Assembly: GCA_003167015.1 (NCBI GenBank)
Contig: PMUF01000303.1
Coordinates: 1-8,987 of the forward strand
Length of the DNA: 8,987 nt
Source of the DNA: Chitinophagaceae bacterium
GTDB lineage: Bacteria; Bacteroidota; Bacteroidia; Chitinophagales; Chitinophagaceae
Direction of reading: 5' to 3'
This document shows, in pieces, positions 1-6,402 of the stretch (positions are counted from its first letter, which is position 1; each line of letters starts with the position of its first letter). The position numbers and the translations under genes were made by a program. The notes under the pieces are model-generated. The model had not been told where the DNA came from. It was given only the letters and a program-made list of their open reading frames with translations, and did not search any database.

Positions 1-1129
1 CATTAGTGATCAGCTCGGAATCATTGATCATCGCACTGGCGTAGATATCATTCAGCTGGGCTCTGGTGTAAGGGCCTGTATCTCCATGGGATTTGTCGAA
101 CTCATAAGTATAAAAGGGCGATCTTTTAAAGATATAAAGCCCGTTATTGAGCGTGCCGCAAAAGATCTGTTCATTTGTCGGATCATATACCATCGAGATC
201 ACGTGGTCCGGGCAATCGGTGAGCTCAGCCAAAAAGGTCACCTGCACCCTATCCCTGCTGAAATGAAGCCGGTAGACCTGGTTGCCGCTGAATAACAGCG
301 GGATCTCGCCGTCAAATTGAAACAACTGGACATTCTTTTTCCTGAAGATATCCTGCCGGGCGCTGATGGGCGTTAACTGGTAGCCATTGTTGATATCGAC
401 AGCATATGCCGAACCGTCTTCATGGAGGATATACACGTCTTTGCCCTGCAGGAAAAAGGCCGTGCCCCCCGGCTTCTTTTTCTTCCACTCAGCTGCCTTT
501 TTTCCCCGGTCGAACAGATAGACATACGTAGGGGAGCTGGTGAGACATAAGGTATCATTGATCCACAGCAGGCTTAGAAAATCCGGGGTTGAATCGGCAA
601 TTTTCTCGGATACATTCTTCCTCTCGCCTTCCAGGGTCTGCAGGTTCCGCACGACTCTGTCCATAGCGTTCAGCCAGTCCAGCTTCAGACCGGGGATAAC
701 AGCCGCATTGTCCCTGTGGATCTCGATTACTGTGCCGCCGTTTCTTCCTACCGCCAGCAGCCGGTCCTCTGTCGTCTTATAGAGCCCATATATCCTTGAG
801 GTGGTCATCTGCGGCAGGTTTTGCGTGGTAAAGCTTTTCACGCTTACACCGTCATATCTCACAAGCCCTCCTTCTGTACCAAGCCACAGAAAACCGGAGG
901 CGCTATCGAAACACATGGTCCTGATCGTGTTTTGAGGCAGACCATTGACGACATTCAGATTCTTGACGAGATGCCAGTGGACAAAATCCTGGGCCCGCGA
1001 GGACCTGCAAAGGATAGTCGTTAAGCCAAGTGTAAACAAAATCTTCAAGGCCGTGCCAAAGACGAGACGCGCGAGCCCGGGAAGGTTTCGGAGGTCACAG
1101 CAGTAAGCAGACTTGATCGTTGGAGCCAT
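1..1129 (-). CDS. Two-component-regulator propeller (Reg_prop) sensor, N-terminal part, cut by window edge
   Basis: An open frame of 376 codons runs from ATG at 1129 to the left edge without a stop. Residues 1-46 form a long signal or anchor sequence with a hydrophobic core (about 22-40) ending near SSRAQ. Residues 63-94 are a textbook Reg_prop blade: GLPQNTIRTM, then FLWLGTEGGLVRYDG. A second blade-like stretch lies at about 308-335 (ISMVYD, FCGTLNNGLYIF). In this family the periplasmic propeller is normally followed by a Y_Y_Y domain, a membrane segment and either a histidine kinase or a DNA-binding module; all of that would lie left of the window, so the output type is unknown. The gene starts 71 bp after the stop of the upstream same-strand gene with no terminator seen between, so co-transcription is possible. 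The start is the first ATG after an in-frame stop; a TTG further upstream is less likely. A role as sensor for this locus is inference. Confidence 0.85.
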   Translation of the reverse strand, partial: MAPTIKSAYCCDLRNLPGLARLVFGTALKILFTLGLTTILCRSSRAQDFVHWHLVKNLNVVNGLPQNTIRTMCFDSASGFLWLGTEGGLVRYDGVSVKSFTTQNLPQMTTSRIYGLYKTTEDRLLAVGRNGGTVIEIHRDNAAVIPGLKLDWLNAMDRVVRNLQTLEGERKNVSEKIADSTPDFLSLLWINDTLCLTSSPTYVYLFDRGKKAAEWKKKKPGGTAFFLQGKDVYILHEDGSAYAVDINNGYQLTPISARQDIFRKKNVQLFQFDGEIPLLFSGNQVYRLHFSRDRVQVTFLAELTDCPDHVISMVYDPTNEQIFCGTLNNGLYIFKRSPFYTYEFDKSHGDTGPYTRAQLNDIYASAMINDSELITN

Positions 1130-1200
1130 CGATAGGTATGTTCGCCGGGTAATTTGTTCCAATTTAACGAAAATGATGATGTATCTGAGTTAAAACTGCG
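1130..1200 (-). other. Short intergenic gap with no terminator or clear promoter
   Basis: These 71 bp separate the stop of the T9SS protein gene from the start of the sensor gene. I see no hairpin followed by a T run on the minus strand. The nearest thing to a Bacteroidota -7 box is TAAATTGG (7 of 8 to TAnnTTTG), which is too weak to call alone. The gap is compatible with read-through into the sensor gene or with a weak separate promoter. Confidence 0.4.
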
Positions 1201-2589
1201 CTATTCCTTCATTACTTTTTGCGTATAAACCGTTCCATTCAATCCTCTTATTTCTGCTATATAGACCCCGGAAGCCAGGTTGGACATGGACAGGATATTC
1301 GTCCCCGGAGAGAGCATTGTCCCGGTCACCGCCCTTCCCGACGCATCGTATAGCTGCAGGTTTGCATGGGGTCCCCATCCGGTATTTTGAATGAACAGGC
1401 TGCTTTTCACCGGGTTAGGCCAAATGGCAAAGCTGCCCGGATTAGCCAGGTCGATCAGTCTTATTCCTGTATATGTGGCTGGAATATTTGGTGTCTGCAG
1501 CAGGATACGGTAATAGTCTTTTCCTGTTAAAGGGTGCGTATCTTCAAAGGAATAAGAGACGGAAGGACCGGCTTCCTCCGTGCCGATAGCAACCCAATGC
1601 TGGCCATCCCCGCTTCTTTGGATGGAATAGGTCCCTTCATTCAACGGCTGTCCATATTGCCAGTCCAGCAATACATTCCCGTCAGATTGAAGGGTCGCCG
1701 TGAAGTTCAGCCAGGAGACCGGTAGGACCACCTGTGGAAAATTGCAGGACGTGAGATCATACATTTGTTCTGAGCTGGCAAGGTCAAAAGTACCGATATG
1801 ATCGATGGTCGACAAATCACTTTCCAAAAGATAAAGGTCGGTTTGGGTGGAAAGATAGATCTGTCCCGTTGGATCAAAGGCGATGCCGTTAAAGTTAGTA
1901 CCTCCCGGGAGTGGGCTGGACGTAGGAGGGATAATCTCGAATACGGGTACGCTGGCTACGTTGGTCGAAGGCAGGTTGGCGGCGCTGATGAGATAGAGTG
2001 CATAGGTGGTACTGCTGGCGATCACCATCCATAGATTGCCTGATCCGTCCATGGCCATATCGCCGCTTGCCATGGATTGAAAATTGGCGGTTACGTCCTG
2101 GCCATTTTGATTGACAAAGTCTGAAGTCAGCGTGGTCCAGCTATCCGTTGCAATGCTATAATAACAGAGGTTGTTCCCTCCGTTCAGACAATACAGGAAA
2201 GTGCCCCCTGCATTGATGCATGCGCTTACCACGTCGGTGTAACCGGGTAACGGCGTAAGAGTAGTGGTCACATTTGTCGTAGAGTTGAAACTGGCAAACT
2301 GTATCGGGGTCTGATCCTCAACCATATAATAATAAAAGTTACTGTTCACGGGATTGTAGCCTATCGCATTCGAAAATGGTGGATTGGACAAGCCGGTGGG
2401 CGGCGGATTCAGTGCGGAATCAACCGTGGCATTGCTTACGTGTACAGGCCGGATATAGCCCTGATCTGTCAGCCCATAGATAACATGGGCCGGGTCCGAA
2501 CATACTTGCGTCTTGCCTTGCCCCGCCAATGCACAAAAAATACTAAGACATAACATTCCTTTTATAGTACGGGTAAAGGTGTTTTTCAT
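1201..2589 (-). CDS. Secreted propeller-like protein with T9SS type A sorting domain (paralogue of the gene at 2734-4137)
   Basis: The 462-residue product begins with a signal peptide (about 1-28, ending GQGKTQ). Residues 30-285 are propeller-like, with short blades such as SNAIGYNPVNSNFYYY (73-88), DMAMDGSGNLWMV (177-189) and NGIAFDPTGQIYLST (234-248). The pattern resembles the DUF6923-type family; that name is from memory and tentative. Cysteines at 30, 124, 134 and 282 are shared with the paralogue and could form disulfides. Residues 289-380 look like the fibronectin-type domain that often precedes T9SS tails (LPVSWLNFTA, YSIQRSGDGQHW, DYYRILL). Residues 387-462 are a type A sorting domain (FAIWPNPV, LYDASGR, LASGVYIAEI, QKVMKE). 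The protein should cross the outer membrane by T9SS and be released or surface-attached. The ligand is unknown. It lies 144 bp downstream of its paralogue, on the same strand, with its own putative promoter. Confidence 0.88.
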   Translation of the reverse strand: MKNTFTRTIKGMLCLSIFCALAGQGKTQVCSDPAHVIYGLTDQGYIRPVHVSNATVDSALNPPPTGLSNPPFSNAIGYNPVNSNFYYYMVEDQTPIQFASFNSTTNVTTTLTPLPGYTDVVSACINAGGTFLYCLNGGNNLCYYSIATDSWTTLTSDFVNQNGQDVTANFQSMASGDMAMDGSGNLWMVIASSTTYALYLISAANLPSTNVASVPVFEIIPPTSSPLPGGTNFNGIAFDPTGQIYLSTQTDLYLLESDLSTIDHIGTFDLASSEQMYDLTSCNFPQVVLPVSWLNFTATLQSDGNVLLDWQYGQPLNEGTYSIQRSGDGQHWVAIGTEEAGPSVSYSFEDTHPLTGKDYYRILLQTPNIPATYTGIRLIDLANPGSFAIWPNPVKSSLFIQNTGWGPHANLQLYDASGRAVTGTMLSPGTNILSMSNLASGVYIAEIRGLNGTVYTQKVMKE

Positions 2590-2634
2590 TTATACGGTTT
2601 TAAAAGGATATCCATTGGATATGTCGGCAATGAA

Positions 2635-2679
2635 CAAAGAAAATAGTTTTATTTCATAACCTCGCTCAAGATAATTCTA
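2635..2679 (-). promoter_or_regulatory. Putative promoter and upstream element for the gene at 1201-2589
   Basis: The minus strand has TTTCTTTG (2642-2635), 7 of 8 to the Bacteroidota TAnnTTTG -7 box, about 45 nt before the start codon. A TAGAA core (2679-2675) lies 32 nt upstream of it. The paralogue at 2734-4137 has the same TAGAA core at exactly the same 32-nt distance from its own -7 box, and both boxes are preceded by CTAT. The agreement between the two promoters is the main support; no transcription start is known. Confidence 0.45.
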
Positions 2680-2703
2680 GGACTGTTTAGAGAAACTTCT
2701 ATG
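2665..2703. repeat. Two degenerate copies of the 17-bp TTCGAtAAACTTCTAaG element
   Basis: On the plus strand, TTAGAGAAACTTCTATG (2687-2703) matches the middle repeat of the 4211-4269 array at 14 of 17 positions. A second, weaker copy around 2666-2681 keeps GATAA and TTCTAGG but lacks two bases. Their TTCTA cores are 22 bp apart, against 21 bp in the array. The orientation relative to the gene at 1201-2589 is the same as that of the array relative to the gene at 2734-4137. Confidence 0.45.
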
Positions 2704-2733
2704 GGGAAGGCCCCCGGATAATCGACCCTTCGC

Positions 2734-4137
2734 CTATTGCTTCAGGACCTTTTGGGTGTATGTCCCCCCATCGGCGAACTGGACGGATATAATATACAGA
2801 CCCGGGGACAAGGCGGCTACGCTGAAGTTGTTCGACCCGGCAGACAGGACATTTTCCATCACCTTTCTCCCGGAGGGATCATACAGGGTGGCTGTCGCAT
2901 TGCCTTTGATGCCGTCATACTGAATGGATAAGATATCTTTCACGGGGTTGGGGGCAACGGTGATGTCGACGCCTGCCTGTATATCGATCATTTTTACAGG
3001 GGAATAGCTGCTGCCGTTTTCCGTGCTTTGCAGGCTGAGGCGGTAGTAATTCATGCCAATCAACGGATGAGTATCCGGCCAGGAATAGTTCATGGAAGAA
3101 CCTGTGCTGGTGGCGGCTTCATAACCGATGTCAGACCAATGCTGCCCGTCAGGGCTGCGTTCAATGGAAAATCCGCCGCCGGCCGGTTGGCTGTATTGCC
3201 AGTTCAGCATCACCGATTGAGAGGGTTGCAGAGAAGCTGTAAAATTGGAGTAAGCGAGTGGTAGCAGCCCGAATCCCGGGAAATTGCACGACGTGAGGTC
3301 CTCCATGACTTCTGTGGTCGTATCCATGGTGAATCCTCCGATATGCGTTATGGTGGTGGTGCCATACATTAATTCATAAAGATTACTGTTGGTCGAAAGG
3401 TAGATATTGCCCGCCGGATCGAAGGCAATCCCATCGATCGATCCGCCGTCCTGGTAAAGGGTGGTCTGCGGGATCAGCTGCATCACCGTGAGCTGGGGCA
3501 CATTGGTGGTGGGCAGCGGGCCGGGGGCCATATATAAGGCGTATGAAGTCAGCGAGGCCGTCACCATCCATAAATTACCGGCGCCATCGATGGCCATGTC
3601 TCCACCATACATGCTTTGAAATTGGGCGGTCACATTACTGTCATTTTGATCGACCATTACAGTATCGATCATCGTCCAGGAATTGGCGGCAATATCGTAA
3701 TAGAATAAGGCATAACCTGCGTCGAGACAGTAATAGCCGGTGCCCGTTTCGTTCACACAGCCGCTGAGGACACCCGCATAATAGGGCATCGTCGCCAGGG
3801 TAGTCGTCTGGTTGGTGGAAGGATTGAAGGATACAAAAGTGCCCGGAGAGACAGATTCATCCTCGAAATAATAAAAATTCCCATTGATGGGATTGTAGCC
3901 TATTGCATTGGAATTGGGCGTATAGGGTAACCCGGTGGGCGGATTGATGGCTGAGTCGACCGCTCCCGTACCGACATGGACAGGCCGGATATTCCCCGAG
4001 CTGGTAAGGCCGTATATAACATTAGCAGGATCAGAGCACACCTGGGCCCGGCTTTCTTTTAGGATGAAAAAAGTGCAAAGGCATATTATTATTGTCCGGG
4101 ATATCCTTTCTCCGGGATGGGTAAAGTTGATTTTCAT
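2734..4137 (-). CDS. Secreted propeller-like protein with T9SS type A sorting domain
   Basis: The 467-residue product has a signal peptide (1-32; hydrophobic IIICLCTFFIL, ending SRAQ). A propeller-like region spans 34-287, with SNAIGYNPINGNFYYF (76-91), DMAIDGAGNLWMV (180-192) and DGIAFDPAGNIYLST (235-249). A fibronectin-like domain follows at about 292-386 (LPLAYSNFTASL, FSIERSPDGQHW, NYYRLSL). The type A sorting domain covers 391-467 (ITVAPNPVKD, LYDPSGRKV, LSPGLYIISV, QKVLKQ). It aligns with the product of 1201-2589 along its whole length, so the two arose by duplication. The frame stays open to 4293, but ATG 4137 is chosen: it places the signal peptide at the N-terminus, and the extra 52 codons would run through the -7 box and the 21-bp repeat array. 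It diverges from the Kelch gene at 4332. Function beyond T9SS export is unknown. Confidence 0.88.
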   Translation of the reverse strand: MKINFTHPGERISRTIIICLCTFFILKESRAQVCSDPANVIYGLTSSGNIRPVHVGTGAVDSAINPPTGLPYTPNSNAIGYNPINGNFYYFEDESVSPGTFVSFNPSTNQTTTLATMPYYAGVLSGCVNETGTGYYCLDAGYALFYYDIAANSWTMIDTVMVDQNDSNVTAQFQSMYGGDMAIDGAGNLWMVTASLTSYALYMAPGPLPTTNVPQLTVMQLIPQTTLYQDGGSIDGIAFDPAGNIYLSTNSNLYELMYGTTTITHIGGFTMDTTTEVMEDLTSCNFPGFGLLPLAYSNFTASLQPSQSVMLNWQYSQPAGGGFSIERSPDGQHWSDIGYEAATSTGSSMNYSWPDTHPLIGMNYYRLSLQSTENGSSYSPVKMIDIQAGVDITVAPNPVKDILSIQYDGIKGNATATLYDPSGRKVMENVLSAGSNNFSVAALSPGLYIISVQFADGGTYTQKVLKQ

Positions 4138-4156
4138 ATATATGGATTTTAATAGA

Positions 4157-4179
4157 CCTGCCTTTACAGGCCAGGCAGG
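4157..4179. promoter_or_regulatory. Inverted repeat near the transcription start of the gene at 2734-4137
   Basis: CCTGCC (4157-4162) and GGCAGG (4174-4179) are perfect inverted arms around an 11-nt centre. That centre contains part of a competing small hairpin, GCCT-TTAC-AGGC. The element lies between the putative -7 box (4181-4188) and the start codon at 4137, so it could be an operator or a hairpin at the 5' end of the mRNA. No T run follows, so it is not a terminator. I see no matching palindrome before the paralogue. Confidence 0.4.
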
Positions 4180-4180
4180 A

Positions 4181-4225
4181 CAAAATAAATAGCCTTTTAA
4201 CAAAATCCCGTTCGAAAAACTTCTA
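4181..4225 (-). promoter_or_regulatory. Putative promoter for the gene at 2734-4137
   Basis: The minus strand reads TTATTTTG (4188-4181), 7 of 8 to TAnnTTTG, preceded by CTAT as in the paralogue's promoter. The TAGAA core of the first 21-bp repeat (4225-4221) lies 32 nt upstream, the same spacing as before the gene at 1201-2589. The 32-nt spacers of the two promoters match at roughly 19 positions by hand alignment. The leader to ATG 4137 would be about 40 nt. Confidence 0.45.
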
Positions 4226-4269
4226 GGCCCATTCGATAAACTTCTAAGTTCATTCGAAAAACGTCTAGA
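4211..4269. repeat. Three 17-bp direct repeats at an exact 21-bp period in the divergent intergenic region
   Basis: The units are TTCGAAAAACTTCTAGG (4211), TTCGATAAACTTCTAAG (4232) and TTCGAAAAACGTCTAGA (4253). Units 2 and 3 each match unit 1 at 15 of 17 positions. They are separated by 4-bp spacers, CCCA and TTCA, so they recur every two helical turns on the same face of the DNA. This is how an array of binding sites for a transcription factor looks. LytTR-type regulators are one family known to use direct repeats about 21 bp apart, but no regulator is identified here. The array sits between two divergent promoters and could serve both. Confidence 0.75.
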
Positions 4270-4298
4270 CAGTTTCCTTTGGGAGTTTAACAATTTTG
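4263..4298 (+). promoter_or_regulatory. Putative promoter for the Kelch gene at 4332
   Basis: CAATTTTG (4291-4298) matches the Bacteroidota -7 box TAnnTTTG at 7 of 8 positions. The core GTCTA of the third 21-bp repeat (4263-4267) lies 23 nt upstream. The same 23-nt spacing from TTCTA to the -7 box recurs before the genes at 6403 and 8500, and AGTTTAACAATTTTGCA is shared with the promoter at 6360-6376. No good TTG -33 element was found. The leader to ATG 4332 would be about 28 nt and is A-rich. Confidence 0.5.
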
Positions 4299-4331
4299 CA
4301 GCACTGTACTCTTATGAAAACTAAAAATTCC

Positions 4332-6227
4332 ATGAAAACCAAATTATTTCTCCTGCAGTTATGCAGATGCGGTGCCATCGGAATGACACTCATTAGCTTT
4401 TGGGGGAGCTCGCGATTGCAGGCGCAGACCCCCGGCGACTGGACCTGGGTCAGCGGCGGCAACACGACAAACAATCCTTCGGTATACGGTACCAGGGCAA
4501 CTCCGGCAGCCTCCAATATGATTGGCGCCCGGTATGGACAAAGTGGTGGGGCAGGCTCATCCCCCTATTTCTGGATCTTTGGCGGCACTGATGGCTACGG
4601 GAACTCTTTCAATGACTTTTGGACATACGTTCCTTCTACGGGCATTTGGACGTGGATCAAAGGAAATAACACGCCCAATGGGGCCGGCATTTACGGTACC
4701 CGGGGAGTCGCTGCCGTCGGCAATACGCCGGGGGCAAGATATGCGCAAAGCGGTTGGACGGATCAATCGGGAATGATCTGGATCTTCGGCGGATATGGGT
4801 ATGACGCTGACGGCAACCTCGGCTATCTCAACGACCTCTGGGAGTTCAATCCCGGGTCGTCGGCATGGACCTGGGTGAGCGGAAGCAGCACCGCGAATAG
4901 CTCCGGAGTATACGGGACCCAGGGCACGGCTGCCGCCGGCAACGCCCCGGGCGGCAGATACTATCAGAGTGGCTGGATGGATGCATCCGGTAATTTCTGG
5001 ATCTTCGGCGGTAATGGCCTCGCCACCTCGGGCGGTGGCTACCTCAACGATCTCTGGAAATACAACCCGTCCACGGGGCTCTGGACCTGGATCAGCGGCA
5101 ATAGTGCCGCAAGCCAGCCCGGCTCTTATGGCACACAGGGTATTGCCGCGGCATCCAATATGCCCTCCGGCCGCTATGCACAGGGCGGGGCCGCAGATGC
5201 TTCGGGAAATTTCTGGGTCTTCGGTGGGAGAAATACCAGCGGGCTCATGAATGATCTCTGGAAATACAATCCATCAACGGGGCTTTGGACCTGGGTCAGC
5301 GGCAGCAGCTCCGCGAACAGTGCCGGCGTTTATGGTACCCAGGGAGTTGCGGCCTCGTCCAATGTTCCGGGCGCGAGAGTGGTAAATATCTGGACAGATG
5401 CCTCGGGAAACATCTGGACCTTCGGGGGAGGAGGGTACGATGTTTCGGGTACCAACGGGGTAATGAACGATCTTTGGGAATACAGCCCCTCCGCCGGTCA
5501 ATGGACGTGGGTCGACGGAAGCAATACGGTCAATTCCACGGGAAGTTATGGAACTAAGGGAACGGCCACAACTTCGAACCAGCCCCCATCCAGGCAGGTG
5601 GACGCCGGCTGGGTGGACGCCGCCGGAAATTTCTGGGTGATGGGGGGAATATCCAACGCAGGTCCCACCTATAATGACTTATGGGAGTACAGTCCTGTGG
5701 AAGTGCTGGCCCTGCAAGGATTAACTCTTCAGGGAATTTTGAAAGGCAATGAAAATATCCTGACCTGGCAATCCATCAATGAAATAAATACCGCGGGATT
5801 TGTAGTGGAGAGGAGTACTGACGGTATCAGCTTTTCTGGTATCGGCAACGTAACGGCAACAGGTACCGGCAATAACAGCTATTCCTTTACGGATGCTCAT
5901 CCGCCTGTTCAGGGCAATGTCTTCTACCGGCTCAAAGAAGAGGACCGGATGGGAAATGTCTCCTGGTCCTCTGTCGTGGAACTGACCAGGACAGCTAATA
6001 GTAATATAAGTGTCTTTCCCAACCCTGCCGTCTCTGCTGTAATGTTGCAGATTAACGGCGGCAGCTTACTAAATACACCCGCAAGATTGCTGGATGCGGG
6101 TGGCAGGACAATCAGTCAGCAAATGATCACAGGCCAGCAGCAATATTTCGACCTGCAGGGGCTTGCCGGCGGCATTTACTTCCTGCAGCTGGCTGACGGC
6201 ACAACCATAAAGATACTTAAGCAATAA
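4332..6227 (+). CDS. Six-bladed Kelch-type propeller protein with T9SS type A sorting domain, copy 1
   Basis: The 631-residue product has a signal peptide (1-32, ending SRLQAQ). Six repeats of 68-73 residues follow, each opening with a WTW motif at 37, 106, 179, 251, 319 and 391. Each repeat continues with YGT.G....N.PG.R, then a GN.W.FGG strand and YNDLW.Y.P. This fits the Kelch pattern (double glycine, then spaced aromatic residues) and predicts one closed six-bladed propeller. Residues about 458-553 are fibronectin-like (ILTWQSINEINTAGFVVERS, FYRLKEEDRMGN). Residues 559-631 are a T9SS type A tail (ISVFPNPAV, LAGGIYFLQLADG, KILKQ). It is probably a secreted or surface carbohydrate- or protein-binding factor; no galactose oxidase active-site residues were recognised. 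ATG 4332 is chosen over TTG 4296, which lies in the -7 box, and ATG 4314, because it makes the protein start and length match the copy at 6403. Confidence 0.9.
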   Translation: MKTKLFLLQLCRCGAIGMTLISFWGSSRLQAQTPGDWTWVSGGNTTNNPSVYGTRATPAASNMIGARYGQSGGAGSSPYFWIFGGTDGYGNSFNDFWTYVPSTGIWTWIKGNNTPNGAGIYGTRGVAAVGNTPGARYAQSGWTDQSGMIWIFGGYGYDADGNLGYLNDLWEFNPGSSAWTWVSGSSTANSSGVYGTQGTAAAGNAPGGRYYQSGWMDASGNFWIFGGNGLATSGGGYLNDLWKYNPSTGLWTWISGNSAASQPGSYGTQGIAAASNMPSGRYAQGGAADASGNFWVFGGRNTSGLMNDLWKYNPSTGLWTWVSGSSSANSAGVYGTQGVAASSNVPGARVVNIWTDASGNIWTFGGGGYDVSGTNGVMNDLWEYSPSAGQWTWVDGSNTVNSTGSYGTKGTATTSNQPPSRQVDAGWVDAAGNFWVMGGISNAGPTYNDLWEYSPVEVLALQGLTLQGILKGNENILTWQSINEINTAGFVVERSTDGISFSGIGNVTATGTGNNSYSFTDAHPPVQGNVFYRLKEEDRMGNVSWSSVVELTRTANSNISVFPNPAVSAVMLQINGGSLLNTPARLLDAGGRTISQQMITGQQQYFDLQGLAGGIYFLQLADGTTIKILKQ

Positions 6228-6288
6228 AGATTCTGATCGGATTTACAGTTTGGGTTTTTTTAGTTTTTCTTAATGACAGAAGCACAAG

Positions 6289-6318
6289 ACCCGGGATTTC
6301 TATCCCGGGTATTTTTTT
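6289..6318 (+). terminator. Intrinsic terminator after the Kelch gene at 4332-6227
   Basis: The stem ACCCGGGAT (6289-6297) pairs perfectly with ATCCCGGGT (6302-6310) around a TTCT loop, followed by A and seven T residues. It lies 62 bp after the stop codon. The same hairpin, base for base through the T run, follows the next gene. Confidence 0.92.
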
Positions 6319-6338
6319 CAATGTAAATCCAGACAAAG

Positions 6339-6374
6339 TTCTATACACATTCCCCCGGAAGTTTAACAATTTTG
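6339..6374 (+). promoter_or_regulatory. Putative promoter for the Kelch gene at 6403
   Basis: CAATTTTG (6367-6374) is the -7 box candidate, and TTCTA (6339-6343) lies 23 nt upstream within GACAAAGTTCTATAC, a degenerate copy of the 21-bp-array element. It aligns without a gap with the promoter at 4253-4298. The leader to ATG 6403 is about 23 nt and contains GAAAACTAAAAA, as before the gene at 4332. Confidence 0.5.
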
Positions 6375-6402
6375 CAACTCCGTACATTGAAAACTAAAAA
6401 CT

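Noticed and set aside
86..1024. Several small plus-strand frames opposite the sensor gene
   Set aside because: The minus strand is open for all 1129 bases with a signal sequence and Reg_prop motifs. The plus-strand frames are short and show no domain.
2703..2714. GGGG-AAGG-CCCC hairpin as a terminator after the gene at 2734-4137
   Set aside because: The stem is only 4 bp and no T run follows on the minus strand.
4211..4269. CRISPR-like array
   Set aside because: The units are only 17 bp with 4-bp spacers, with no unique spacers of about 30 bp and no cas genes.
4138..4293. N-terminal extension of 52 codons for the gene at 2734-4137
   Set aside because: It would translate the -7 box and the 21-bp repeats. 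Because 21 is a multiple of three, the repeats merely read as a false heptapeptide repeat (RRFSNEL, RSLSNGP, RSFSNGI). It would also bury the signal peptide.
4296..4331. TTG 4296 or ATG 4314 as start of the first Kelch gene
   Set aside because: TTG 4296 lies within the putative -7 box. Both add residues before the signal peptide that have no counterpart in the paralogue, whose start aligns with ATG 4332.
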